Part shown: piece after piece, positions 47,081 through 58,649 of the stretch
Layout of the letters: each line of letters opens with the position of its first letter
Position numbering within the stretch: the first letter of the stretch is position 1
Origin: Acheta domesticus
Taxonomy: Eukaryota > Arthropoda > Insecta > Orthoptera > Gryllidae
DNA: 64,000 nucleotides
NCBI GenBank assembly: GCA_031308135.1
Contig: JAHLJT010009355.1
Location: 10,305,177-10,369,176, forward strand
Direction of reading: 5' to 3'
Notes under the pieces: model-generated
Databases searched by the model: none
The model's input: only the letters and a program-made list of their open reading frames with translations
Told to the model about the DNA's origin: nothing
Program-made: the position numbers and the translations under genes

Positions 47081-47332
47081 AGTCCCGTTTCTTTAGCAAT
47101 ACCTCGCGCGCCGCAAGTCATCGTCCGTGTCGCTGCACAGAATGCGGGCGACGCCAGCCACATTCTTTTTAAGAAACTATCCCGGTAATTATGACAAAAT
47201 TGTTTGAAATTGTAAACTGTGGATCTTAGATGCAGTCAAAAAGCACTCAATATTCTTTTTACTGAGAGAAGAATATGTTTGTACAATATTATTCACTTCA
47301 ACTCATTACAAAATATTCGTTTATGCAGTTAG

Positions 47333-47436
47333 TTTATAATGTTAAGCTTTATTGCATGAGTACGTGTTATGAAAACGAGCGACTTTAAGAGCGAGTTTTC
47401 AAATTTGTTCGAATGCAATAAAGCATCATTATAAAT
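47333..47436. repeat. Short foldback sequence
   Basis: Inverted arms TTATAATGTTAAGCTTTATT (47334) and, as complement, AATAAAGCATCATTATAA, with an inner inverted pair GAAAACGAGCG / GAGCGAGTTTTC. The roughly 100-bp whole can fold on itself. Confidence 0.65.
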
Positions 47437-47674
47437 GAGTTGCATACTCTATATTTCGTATGGCAGCATTATAAATTTAAAAGAAAATCAAACTTAATTT
47501 TGCGAAATAACGGTGTCTCGGGTATTTGACAACTGTGCTAGAAAACTGTGATTGGCTCTTTCTTTTATCTCTACCTTCCCCCGATTATCTCACTGTGATT
47601 GGCAGAATGTATGATGACGCAATAATTCGTGCCGTACAATCTAATACGTCATCATTTGTGCCGTAAAATGCCCG

Positions 47675-47715
47675 ATTATGAACGATTTCTTGCCACAGAA
47701 AAGGTCGTTCATAAT
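47675..47715. repeat. Hairpin-forming inverted repeat
   Basis: Perfect 11-bp arms ATTATGAACGA and TCGTTCATAAT separated by 19 bases. Confidence 0.75.
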
Positions 47716-47889
47716 GCTGGAATACAAAAAACAAGTTCACAGTATGTGAGATTGTTTATTCTCAACACGCGAAAAGGCATTCAAAATTGTGTTGTGCCTT
47801 CAACGTGCTGATACAGTATTACTCTAGTCGTGGTTAGTTTCACCTACAAGAGTGATATTTCACCTTGAATTCTCTACTAATTTCCCCGT

Positions 47890-49510
47890 TTTGCAAAGTT
47901 CTAGTTTTCCTCCTGCCTTGTGTACTGCCTTCTGTTGTCCACGAAATAGCGTTGTGAGGTGAGGTCCACGCCTTATCGGTCCACGGTTCTTTGCTCGCAG
48001 CATCAGCGGCCGGAGGCGATTATCTTGCTCTTTAATTCGTCGCCGCGCGTTCCGCCTTTGTTTGGGCTGTTCTTTGCTACCCGAGCTCCCGCCTCCGGAC
48101 TTAAAAGAGATTCTCGCGAGGGAGTTGATTGGAGGTGGGCGACAAAAAAAGATGAATTCTCTCTTTTGACGTTTAATATTTGTCCTGCCTTAAAAATAAA
48201 TGTTGGGATAATCTACCAGATTTTATCTCTGTCGTGCGGTAAAAGAGAACTGATATATTGTTTAGAACAGAACGACAGTACGGATGCAACGGTTGACTTC
48301 ATTGTTTTTTGTTTGTTTGGAGTTGGAAGGTTGGAGAGCTTGCCAATTAAAATGGCGACGAGATGTCGTCTGGCCTAGAACCTTTTTGTCTGCCAATTCT
48401 ACTAGAAAATGAAGAGAAAAAAGTCGAGTGTTTTTCCGTAGGCTGAAGACACGGAGAAAAAAGAACCCCATTTCTCCTTTGACGTAATGTTTTCCTGCGC
48501 GGCAGAAGGCGTTTTCGTGTTGCTGAGCAGAGTTTATGTGCGACGGGAAGCAGGGATGTGCTGTGTCTTGCGCCTCCTGAATTCAAAGAGTGCAGTTCCT
48601 AAGAGAAGACATAGTGACGGGATGAATCCCTTGTGTGATGTCCGGGGGGGAAACGTTGAAACTTCGAAAATAAGCTCTTAAGGCAATTCAAAGCATATTT
48701 TGTCGAATAAACTACGTGCACATTCTGAATGGTTAAGCCCCAATAAGCACTCAAAAGTTGGTTTGAAGAATTGATTTCTAGGCAGGAATTTGCATTATAG
48801 AAGTATAAGAGAAAAGCATAAAAATTAAGAACAATTAAGCGAGAAATAAAAAAGTACTCAATTGACACAATTCGACTGCTTTTTTTATTTCTCTCTTAAT
48901 TGTTCTGTCTGAGCAAATATATTCATTTCTTTTGTAAATAATAAACAATTTATATGTTTCTGGAGTGTTTCTATGCTTCCATAATGGAAATTTTTGCCTA
49001 TATATAATTTTTTGAAACCAAATTTTGTGTACTCATTGCGGCCCAACCATTCAGAACATCCACGTAGTTTATTAGACAAAATATGCTTAGAATTGTCTTA
49101 AGAGCATATTTTCGAAGTTTCGACGTTTCCTCCCCGGACAACCTGTATATATCTATAAAAGAGGTGGTTTCACAAACTTTCTGGCCTGATCAATAAAACA
49201 ATCAACGATTGGGAAAACTTTTAGTAGATACTCTAATTTTTTATTGTTGTAATGCTAATGTAAGTTGGCAAACGTCATCTTAATTATTGTTGCCAAGAGA
49301 TATGCTTGAGCGGAATGCGGTGAGAGAAAACGCATGGTGTTGGTTTTGTTTACAACAAATATTCTGTTCTTGTGTTTTGCTTTGTGTCTTCGCGATGCTG
49401 TTCGTCCATGAAATAGCGTTGTGAGGTGAGGTCCACGCCTTTACCGGTCTGCGTCCCTTTGCTGGCAGCGTTAATGGCTGGAGGCAATTATATGTGTGCG
49501 ATGGGAAGCA
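47890..49510 (+). repeat. Duplicated segment split by a foldback element
   Basis: 47935-48026 and 49398-49491 are similar in the same orientation, centred on AAATAGCGTTGTGAGGTGAG and GTCCACGCC. After it, the first copy continues about 510 bases before TGTGCGACGGGAAGCAGGG (48535), while in the second copy the matching TGTGCGATGGGAAGCAGGG (49495) follows at once. So one copy has an insertion or the other a deletion. The foldback element 48637-49146 lies between them. Confidence 0.7.
48637..49146. mobile_element. Foldback element, both arms (copy 2)
   Basis: Long inverted arms: left GAAACTTCGAAAATAAGCTC near 48656 pairs with right GAGCATATTTTCGAAGTTTC near 49112; the arms continue over some 200 bases with a deletion in the left one. 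The centre is a hairpin, GAAATAAAAAAG...CTTTTTTATTTC. Termini are GATGTCCGGGG and CCCCGGACAACCTGT. No coding capacity. Related arms occur at 10213-10440 and 61871-62210. Confidence 0.88.
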
Positions 49511-51354
49511 GGGGTCCTAAATTGCAGCACGAATGGATTCGCTGAGTTTACGAAGAATATTGGTACAATTTCTAATGCACAAGTTATTAATTATTCAAAT
49601 ATTTGGGACATTTTATTTAATATATTACATAAAGCACTATTAATACAGGAGTTGATCAAAATTAATTAAATTTAGGATGTAAAAACTTCATCAAAACACT
49701 TTGTAAATAAGTATCAAAATACATCAAGGTTTGATACATTAGGTTAAATACATAGTACTATTTTAAAATACTCAAAATATTGAAGTACAATTGTTTAAAT
49801 CTGTTTTTATTGCAACAATGTATTGTAATTGTAGACTAAGAGGTTTCACATATGGCTTATATATTTGAATTTCGTTCTAGTAAGCCTAGTCGATTTTGGA
49901 ATGAAATTATTGTTGGTAAAAAGGTTTCATAATAACAGAGTTTCTCATTTTGCAATGAATCTAGTGCGAGTGCAATGGGCTTCAACATTTTGCAAAATTC
50001 TTATTTATTAGTTTAAATATTTTTTAAAACATCTTTATTATATATTAAAATAAATCTTCAAGAAACTAAAAAAATGAATTTTTCAACTACAAAATATATT
50101 TAAAATATGTGTCAAATACAAGCATTTAAATACTGCCCAACCCTGCTATTACAATTATAATGGTTTAAATATTCTGACATATTTTACTCAGATACAAAAT
50201 GGTTTTGGATTATGCGATCTTTAGATATATCAAAGTTGAATTGATTATACTTATTTTTTAAGGTCAGGAAACGGAGATATTTTTCTGCTAAGTTAATGTT
50301 TTCTAACTTGTTCTGTCAGCAGACTATCAATAAATACTTCTTTCGGTTCTCAGGCCGCTCACATCTCTGTCGTACAGAATCCTTTCTTAATTTCCTGTCT
50401 CACAATTCTTTTCTCAACTCAGCTTCACCGTTTTATTTCCGTCTGAAATCTCGGCCAAACCTTCGCTCGCCTCTCACCCGTCCCCTCCCGTTCTGATTCA
50501 GGGATCTAAAAGTTCCGAAGTACCCACGCCTCATGTGTCCCCTGTGGAAAATTGTATTTTTGTGCTTCACATTTCGTTTCATGTGAATGTGTGCTATGAA
50601 CGCATGTTATGTATATTTTACATTAAAATATTTGTTTATGCTGAAGCGTTAAATTTAATTATATTGTGATCGTGAAATTCGTTTATATGCATTAAAATTT
50701 TGAAATATTTGTTTCTAAATTTTGGAACAAAGCTTTTATATTATATTTTTTTCTTGTCCTTCCTTTTTATTACAACACGCCAAGTTATTGAGTAAAATTT
50801 AACTTACATCTTAAAATCATTGAATTGTTTTTATGTTTTAAAATATCAAAAGATATTCTGTGTGATACTTTGTGAAGTCTTTATATATTATATGAAATTT
50901 CACTTACTGCATTTTGTAGTATTGAAATTTACATTTATTCAATATTATATTTTCTACTGTAGTAAGTTCGAAATTTATTGAATTTATGTTGTCAAACATA
51001 ATATTCAACAAATGAATATTAGACCAGGAAGTCTTACAAAATACTAACGTTTTATGTAAATTGATGCAATTGCTTAAAAATATCTTCTTTTAGTGGCATC
51101 CTTGGCTTTATGACGTCCACTTCTCAGAACCTGGCATTGCTCTTGTGATTTGACTTTTCCTTCCACTATATAGAATAAGAATGATCACAGTTGGTGCTAG
51201 ATCAAATAAAGGTTATTAGAAATTTATTGAAATGTATCCAAGTCACAACCTAATGATAAAAAAAATTCTTTAACTTACATAGGGCGCTGAACACCAGCTT
51301 TTCGCTCCATGAAATACTTAAACTCTGCTTTAATTCCTGTACCACACATTCATA
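49511..51354. other. AT-rich non-coding stretch
   Basis: Nothing recognisable. Confidence 0.5.
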
Positions 51355-51739
51355 CTCTCTGAAACCGAATCAGTGAAATTGTCACTGATTCAATCAGTGA
51401 GTGCCAAAGTCACTGATACCTTCAGTCAAAATGGGTAGTTTCGCTCATAATCAGCGAATATGCGATCCTTTTCATAATGACCGCCAGCATTTCACTGGTC
51501 GTCAGTGGTAAAAGTGCCTCGCCACCATCGCTCACTGATCGTTCAGTCGTCACGTTCAATTCGTTGTCAGACATTTCACTGATTCAAACAGTGAAGTTTC
51601 ACTGATTCAAAAAGTGGACCCAATTTTCACTGATTTGTGCAGCTCATTTCACTGATTGTCAGTGGCTGGGTTATAACTGACACCATCAGTGAATAGTCAC
51701 TACCAATCAGTAGTTTTTCACTGATTCAGACTGAGAGAG
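51355..51739. mobile_element. MITE rich in TCACTGA heptamers
   Basis: A 385-bp element flanked by TA on both sides (51353-51354, 51740-51741), with imperfect inverted ends: CTCTCTGAAACCGAATCAGT at the left, and CTCTCTCAGTCTGAATCAGT as complement at the right. Inside, the heptamer TCACTGA or its complement TCAGTGA occurs 11 times, mostly as TCACTGATT. No transposase. The TA site suggests a Tc1/mariner-like source; this is inference. Confidence 0.8.
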
Positions 51740-51819
51740 TACATGCATGGCGGCCCAACATTCTACTCAACAACTCGTGAGCACTGCATTGTGGATGAGT
51801 TTGACATCCCTGCTCTAAT

Positions 51820-52335
51820 TCCCTGCGAGCGTCTTCGCCTCCACTCGGCGCCTCCGCCTTCATCAGACGTATTTCCGGAATCGGCGCTGGCGGCGCTCCT
51901 CAGACGCGCCTCGCGCGTTAAATCCTTCTCCTCCCGTCGCCCGCGACGGCGCCGGGGCGGGGCGGGGCGGGGCGGGGCGCCGCCTTATTTATCGGACGAG
52001 AGCGGCGTCTAATAACTCACAAACAACAATCTCGGAGGACCAAGTTTGTGTATTGGCTTCGCCCGCCCGGACCCAACTTCGCGTGCAGGGTGCGCGCGCG
52101 CGAGTCGGCTGGCTGCTGCTGCGATGCATCACCCATCGCAGATAACCTTGCGAACCACGTAGGCCCCGCTCCCGTCCATCCGCTCGGACGCTGCTTGCCC
52201 CCCTATCGCCGCCCCTGCCACCATCCCGCTGGCCTCCCGCTCGCCACCCGCTCGCCTGCCGCTTGCCTCCCTCCAGCCACGCTCTCGCCTCCCGCTCATC
52301 ACCCGCTCGCTCCCTTGCTCATCCTTCTCGTCTCA
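51820..52335. other. CpG island with GGGGC pentamers
   Basis: CpG-dense DNA. Five perfect GGGGC units at 51954-51978 make tandem Sp1/KLF-type boxes and a G-quadruplex candidate; a TTATTTATC word follows at 51986. This is a fair promoter candidate but no gene can be tied to it. Confidence 0.5.
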
Positions 52336-52380
52336 CGTCGTCCCCTCTTCCTGTCCGTAGGCATCCACTAGCCTACTGTT

Positions 52381-52800
52381 CGCCTCCCACTCACCTCCCA
52401 CTCGCCCACCCTTTTGCCACCCCGCTCGCCTCCCGGTCGGCTCCCACTCGCCTCCCACTCGTCTCCGACTCGCCTCCCACTCTCCTCCAACTCGCCTCCC
52501 CCTCGCCTCCCGGTCGGCTCCCACTCGCCTCCCACTCGTCTCCGACTCGCCTCCCACTCGCCTCCAACTCGCCTCCCTCTTGCCTCCCGGTTGGCTCCCA
52601 CTAGTCGCCCACTCGTCGCTCACTCACCTCCCACTCGCCTTCCACTTTCCACCCATTCGCCTCCCACTCGCCTCCCATTCGCGTCCCACTCACCTCCCAC
52701 TCGCCTCCCACTCGCCTCCCACTCGCCTCCCACTCGCCTCCCACTCGCCTCCCACTCGCCTCCCACTCGCCTCCCACTCACCTGCCATTCACTTGCCCAC
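52381..52800 (+). repeat. 11-bp minisatellite with 77-bp higher-order units
   Basis: Roughly 38 units of CTCCCACTCGC. CGGTCGGCTCCCACT-type variants recur at 52434, 52511 and 52588, exactly 77 bases (7 x 11) apart, showing a second level of repetition. The right half (52680-52780) is nearly uniform. Frames are open in all three plus frames with 11-residue repeats. Confidence 0.92.
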
Positions 52801-55228
52801 TTGCTCTCGGTTTCCGAATTTCCTGGGACGACAGTATTAACTGGCTTTATGTTGGATATGTTTTACATTTACTCTACGTTGCTGAAAATTACTCTGCTAA
52901 AATTGCACTAGGAGATGAAACAAATAATATTAAGAATAATGACGGCGCAAAATCCCTTGGAAAGTGGGGATTACAAATGAAACTTCCAAAACACGAAAGT
53001 ACCGTCATTCCCTTTTGGTGTATTTCAGGAAACTAAGCCCGTTCCGAGGAATTCATGAAAATTAATTATCGCGAGCATCTATTAATTATTCAACGGTTTG
53101 GGGAAGGGAATCTTACTATTCAGTATCATTTGAGTTACTTATTACTAATACCAGTTTTCGTGGGGAGAAAAAAATTGGACATAGTGTTCAGGTGATCTCC
53201 ATGCTAAGTAAAATATCATAAAGCCAATTTACGATCATGTTTTCCAACGGTAGATTGAATTCATGATAGCTGAGTTGTCGAAATTAAGGGACATTATTGG
53301 AGGACTGACAAAATAACATGGAAGAAGCAGAGAGAAACTACCAGCAAGGAAAACGCCTCAATGACAATGTTGATCATGTGATGATGCTGATCATGGTGAA
53401 GTGGTCCACACAAAAGCTTGTTGTCGGTGGTTCTGTCTCCGGACATTCAATGTGAATTTGTGAATAAATCAAATTCACGACTCTTTTCCCAGGAATCGGC
53501 CGTTTTGTCCGTTTCCTATTCCAACATTGCATTACCGTCATTCATTCAATCTTCATTACAATTTACTTGTCAAATAATTATTGATTCCCAATAGAGACAT
53601 TAGAATAAAATCTCTATTAGAACAACTTACATTCAGCCTCCAGTTTAAGTATTTACCAAACTTCCTCTGTGAACGAATGCCTCGCTCGTGGAATTTAAAT
53701 ACTCGCTCTCCCTACCGTTTCACTTCTGTGACTTGCAGCGTCAGCCACTGATGTGGGACGGAAAGTGTTCAATCCACAAAACCATGTCAGGCCGCATGTA
53801 TGCGTTACTTATTCTGAAAGGAGACCAGCCTCTCATAAAGATTTAGGCAGAGCCGTTTCTGTTAATTTTAACAAGAGAGATTTGTTCATAATAAGTTCCA
53901 AACTTCAGTCTTTTTTGGATCGATTCTGCAACTTTACAATTTAATTTTACCTCATTACTACCACATCATTCAAAGAGTAAAATTTGAAGAGCAATTATAT
54001 TCTCAATTAGCATTATTAAGAAAAAAGAGCATAATAAGAACATACATTTTTATTCATCTTGTATTTCATTGAAAGGGTCGAAATGAATATTTTTTCACAA
54101 AACTTTTAAAATAGTGTAACAAATCTGAGGTGTTTTTACTAAATAGACAAATGTCTTCACTGAAGAGAAAACGAAAAATTGGAATTTCAATAGTTGTTAC
54201 GGAAATAAATAGTCAAACATATCAAACATATCTATATCAGAATAACATATTTCATGAAAATTTAAAAAAAATATATATTTCTGCTTCTGATTAAGAATGA
54301 GATTTGACCCAATAAACAAGCCAGCACGCTTTTGATGAACGGAATTAATGGACCGACTCGTAACGATGTTAATTTAAGGGTCCTCCTATTTCGATGTTGC
54401 CCTGCACTGCGATGGCTATTGGAGAGATACTTAAATTATTTAATGGCTTGGAAATTAGGACTCGCAAGTGAAGAGATGAAAGAGATAAAATGGAGAGAGC
54501 CGAGGACTGTGTTGATTGCATATTGCGTTCAGAAGATCCAATCGTCATTGGCACACCATTTATCATTTTCGAAAAGAGATGCTTGTTTAGTTGTACTGAT
54601 AATTATATTTTTGATAAATTGAAACCGCTAAAAGAGAGGAAATTCTCATATTAAAAAATCAGTGGTTTAGTAACAATATGTTATAGAATGATTTACTGAC
54701 AATTGATCTGTATATCGTGTGAAGGTTTTTCAGACTGCGATTTCTATTATGCATATAGGGTATCTGTGAGAACGGAACACTTCTTTTGGACTTTTTGATA
54801 ACATACTCGTAATAGTTGGGCGCCATTCGTATTATATTAACATTCTTCAATAATCATTCTCGAGTCTGTTTGGTATTCAAGTAGTATGTTAACATGATTT
54901 TCATGTATGTTTTTTAGGTACACGTTACTAGTATGGCACATGGTACATGATGGCCTTCGTCTTGTTAGGATTTGTCTTGTCAGGTCTTGGGATGAATAGT
55001 ATAGCGTATTTTTTGTTATCCGTGTATGCGCCAAAACTCATTTTCTGATGTTTTCCCGAGAATATTTTTTGAGTATTCTAAGTGTAAAATGAAGAGACGT
55101 TCTACTAGTAGACTCGGTCTTCAAGTGACGGTTCTGGAAAGCGTTCCCTTATTAACTCATTATACTTCACCAAAATGCAAAATACTTGCATTGGAATCCA
55201 CACTGTAACTGCCTCCACCTCCACCTGC
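52801..55228. other. AT-rich non-coding stretch
   Basis: Nothing recognisable; frames are short and without motif. Confidence 0.5.
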
Positions 55229-55615
55229 CTAATCGCGTGCGTTGTGGAGCGGTGTAGTTGGGCGAAGAGAGCGAGAGGAGCCGCAGGCGGAGTCTAGCAG
55301 CGAAGGCGCGGAGGGGGAGTCACTCCTCGCGCGACGGGAAGGCCGCCGCGCCGCCGCGGGGCTCCAAGACGGATAGTAAAACTTACCCCGCAGATATTGC
55401 CGGTCGCGGGCGGCGGCGGCAGCGGTGGCGGTGGCGATGGCGGTGGCGGTGGCGGTGGCGGTGGCGGTGGCGGTGGCGGTGGCGGTGGCGGTGGCGGTGG
55501 CGGTGGCGGTGGCAGTGGCAGTGGCAGTGGCAGTGGCAGTGGCGGTGGCGGTGGCGGTGGCGGTGGCGGTGGCGGTGGCGGTGGCGGTGGCGGTGGCGGT
55601 GGCGGTGGCGGTGGC

Positions 55616-55647
<32 letters not shown>

Positions 55648-56480
55648 TGGTGGCGGTGGTGGTGGTGGCGGTGGCAGGGGTAGCGGCGGTGGCAGGGGTG
55701 GCGGCGGCGGTGGCGGTGTTGGCGGCGGTGGCGGTGGTGGAGGCGGTGGAGGCGGTGGCGGTGGCGGCGGTGGAGGCGGCGGCGGCGCAGGCGGCGGCGG
55801 TGACGGCGGCGGCGGTGACGGCGGCGGCGGCGGCGGCGGCAGCGGCGGTGGCGGTGGCGGTGGCGGTGGCGGTGGCGGTGGCGGTGGCGGTGGCGGCGGC
55901 GGCGGCGGAGGCGGTGGTGGTGGCGGCCGTGGTGGCGGCGGTTGTGGCGGCGGTTGTGGCGGTGTTGGCGGCGGTGGCGGCGGTGGAGGCGGTGGAGGCG
56001 GCGGCGGTGACGGTGGCGGTGGCGGCGGCGGCGGTGGTGGCGGTGATGGCGGTGTTGGCGGCGGTGGCGGCGATGGATGCGGTGATGGCGGTGTTGGCGG
56101 CGGTGGCGGCGGTGGAGGCGCTGAGGCGGCGGCGGCGGAGGCGGCATAGGCGGCGGTGGGGGCGGTGGCGGCGGCGGTGGTTGCGGGTGAAAAATGCCCG
56201 CGGTGCTTCCGGCGGAGGGCCTGGGGCCGGCGGGGGCCGATAGGAGGGCGGCAGGGCGCGCCCGCTGAAACTTTTACAGCGCCTTCCATCATTCAACGGC
56301 GGCACGCGCCCCCGATCCGCGCTGCCACCCCCCGCTCCAGGATTTTCTGCTCGCCGCCCTCTTACCGCTACCCGCCACCCCTCCTCACTCCGGCCTCCAC
56401 CCGACTCAGCGCCTTCCTCTAGCCACCCTTCGCCGCGCACCCTTCGCCGTCCGCCCTGCACTGCATCCTGCCTGCTCTCT
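55229..56480. repeat. GGCGGT hexamer array in a CpG island
   Basis: From 55425 to about 55655 the hexamer GGTGGC is almost perfect, with five GGCAGT variants at 55513-55540; from 55656 to about 56180 it becomes an irregular mix of GGC, GGT, GGA and TGTTGGC units. Flanks to 55229 and 56480 are CpG-rich. Frames read Gly, Ala/Val or Arg/Trp on plus and Pro, Ala/Thr or His/Arg on minus; no evidence of translation. Confidence 0.93.
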
Positions 56481-57285
56481 CAGCCCGTGCCGTCCACCTG
56501 GCGCTGTCCGCTGGCCATCCTTCACCTCTATCTTCTTTGCAATATCCTCCACCCTTCGCCTTCGACTCTGCACTCCCACCGTCAGCTTAGCCCCATACTC
56601 TCCTCCCCCACACTTCGTCCTTCCCCACCTCTATTGCCCCTCCTCTCGTCAACCTCCATACTCCCCCTCCACATTCCTCTCCGTTTCCCACTCTCCGTTC
56701 TTTCCTCTCTACCCTCACCCCTATTCCCATCTTCGCCCTCCATCCTCCTCCCTCTTACATCCATCTCTGCTTCCCAGTCTCTCCTGTCCGCTCCTCACCC
56801 TCGATCCTCCAACCAAGTTCTATTCCGTCTCCCTCTCTTCCCGTTTCGCCCGCAATTCTCCTCCCTCCACACTTCCCTCTCCGCTTTTCACCATCCGCCG
56901 TCCACCCTTCGCCATCTCCTCCTCCACAATTTACCCTCCGATTCCCATCGGCGTCTGCCCTTTGCCCTGTACCATCACCCCCACCACCGTTTCTTCACCC
57001 TTCACCCAACAAACTTTCTCTTTCGATTCCCACCTTCCACCCTCCTCTCTCGACTGACCAACTTCCATCCTGTTCTTTCCCACTCTGCCTCCCTCTCCCC
57101 AGAATCCTATCGCTCAGTCACCATTGCATGCCATCTTTCTGTTTTCCATTCTAACCTTTTCCCGACCGATCATGCCTGCTGCCGTATACTGTGTGACATG
57201 ACCCACAAACGACTCCATCCACCAGCCATTACACCCGCCTACACACGCGCGCCCACACACACACACAGGAGACCGATTATTTAAG
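56290..57285 (+). repeat. Long pyrimidine-rich tract
   Basis: About 1 kb strongly biased to C and T on plus (CCTC, TCCC, CACC words), with a 265-codon Ser/Pro/Leu/His-rich frame that follows from the composition. The bias switches from G-rich just upstream. It ends in a short CA run near 57255. Confidence 0.75.
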
Positions 57286-57515
57286 TTGTGTTATTTTTAT
57301 TTCCCTAAATTTCATGTTGACTTTCATACATCCGCCAATTTCTGCTCGTCTTAATTAGCCAGTTCCGCAAAATTAACTGAATACATTGAGCCTCACTGAG
57401 TATTATGATGTTCTATTTGATGGACCTTAAAATTCACACTCAAATTGTGTGTGTTGTATTATATTTATTTTTTACATTCACTACTACTTATTAGAATTTT
57501 TCGATGTCTATCGCA

Positions 57516-57816
57516 AGCCGCCCGCCGCCCGCCGCCCGCCGCCCGCCGCCCGCCGCCCGCCGCCCGCCGCCCGCCGCCCGCCGCCCGCCGCCCGCCGCCC
57601 GCCGCCCGCCGCCCGCCGCCCCCCGCCCGCCGCCCGCCGCCCGCCGCCCGCCGCCCGCCGCCCGCCGCCCGCCGCCCGCCGCCCGCCGCCCGCCGCCCGC
57701 CGCCCGCCGCCCGCCGCCCGCCGCCCGCCGCCCGCCGCCCGCCGCCCGCCGCCCGCCGCCCGCCGCCCGCCGCCCGCCGCCCGCCGCCCGCCGCCCGCCG
57801 CCCGCCGCCCGCCGCC
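57516..57816 (+). repeat. GCCGCCC heptamer array
   Basis: About 43 nearly perfect heptamers with a single extra-C variant near 57617. On the minus strand it reads GGGCGGC, giving evenly spaced GGG runs (G-quadruplex candidate). Confidence 0.95.
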
Positions 57817-58186
57817 AGCCGCCAGCCGCCAGCCGCCAGCCGCCAGCCGCCAGCCGCCAGCCGCCAGCCGCCAGCCGCCAGCCGCCAGCCGCCAGCCGCC
57901 AGCCGCCAGCCGCCAGCCGCCAGCCGCCAGCCGCCAGCCGCCAGCCGCCAGCCGCCAGCCGCCAGCCGCCAGCCGCCAGCCGCCAGCCGCCAGCCGCCAG
58001 CCGCCAGCCGCCAGCCGCCAGCCGCCAGCCGCCAGCCGCCAGCCGCCAGCCGCCAGCCGCCAGCCGCCAGCCGCCAGCCGCCAGCCGCCAGCCGCCAGCC
58101 GCCAGCCGCCAGCCGCCAGCCGCCAGCCGCCAGCCGCCAGCCGCCAGCCGCCAGCCGCCAGCCGCCAGCCGCCAGCCGCCAGCCGC
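57817..58186 (+). repeat. GCCGCCA heptamer array
   Basis: About 53 heptamers differing from the previous array only by C to A at the last base. The switch is abrupt at 57817. Two octamer variants (AGCCGCCC) close the array near 58200. All frames on both strands are open. Confidence 0.95.
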
Positions 58187-58200
58187 CCAGCCGCCCAGCC

Positions 58201-58649
58201 CGCCTGTAGGGAGTAAAATATCAATGAAGCCCCCAGCGTGGAACGGCTGGCGCGCCGCTCCCCCCACTTCCTCCCTTCCTCCTCCCCCACCCCCACCCCC
58301 GCCACCGCTGCCGCGCGCCGGCTCGCCAGCGCTGAAATATTCACAAAGGATTCTTCGTTAGCCGGCAATCGTGTAGAGGCCGACGCAATGCCGGGCCGCG
58401 AGAGGCGGGAGTAGGAGAAAGAGGTGGCAGGCGGCAAGGAATTTCAGTGGGAGCTGAATGGGTGAGAGACTACTGCCGTACGAGAAGAGGTGAGGTTAAG
58501 ACAATGGCTTAGGGTGCAGCCGAAAGCAACTACGGCACCGGTTAAGAGGGTGGATGTAGCGATTGATTGTTCGTGATTCCGGTCACTAATGCGCCTCAAC
58601 TAATGACGTATTTAGTCCCGTAAGTGTAGTGTGTGTTTTTCTCGGGAAG
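58201..58649. other. GC-rich non-coding stretch
   Basis: CpG-rich to about 58440, then mixed; no gene recognised. Confidence 0.45.

Noticed and set aside
55294..56292. Long Pro-, Gly-, Ala/Val- and Thr/Ala-rich open frames
   Set aside because: They arise in all six frames from a GGCGGT hexamer array; no start context, splice site or domain.
57516..58200. CRISPR-like array
   Set aside because: No spacers; contiguous heptamers in a eukaryotic context.
57491..58437. Arg/Pro/Ala and Gly/Trp/Ala repeat proteins of 250-309 residues
   Set aside because: Heptamer arrays are open in every frame; nothing supports translation.
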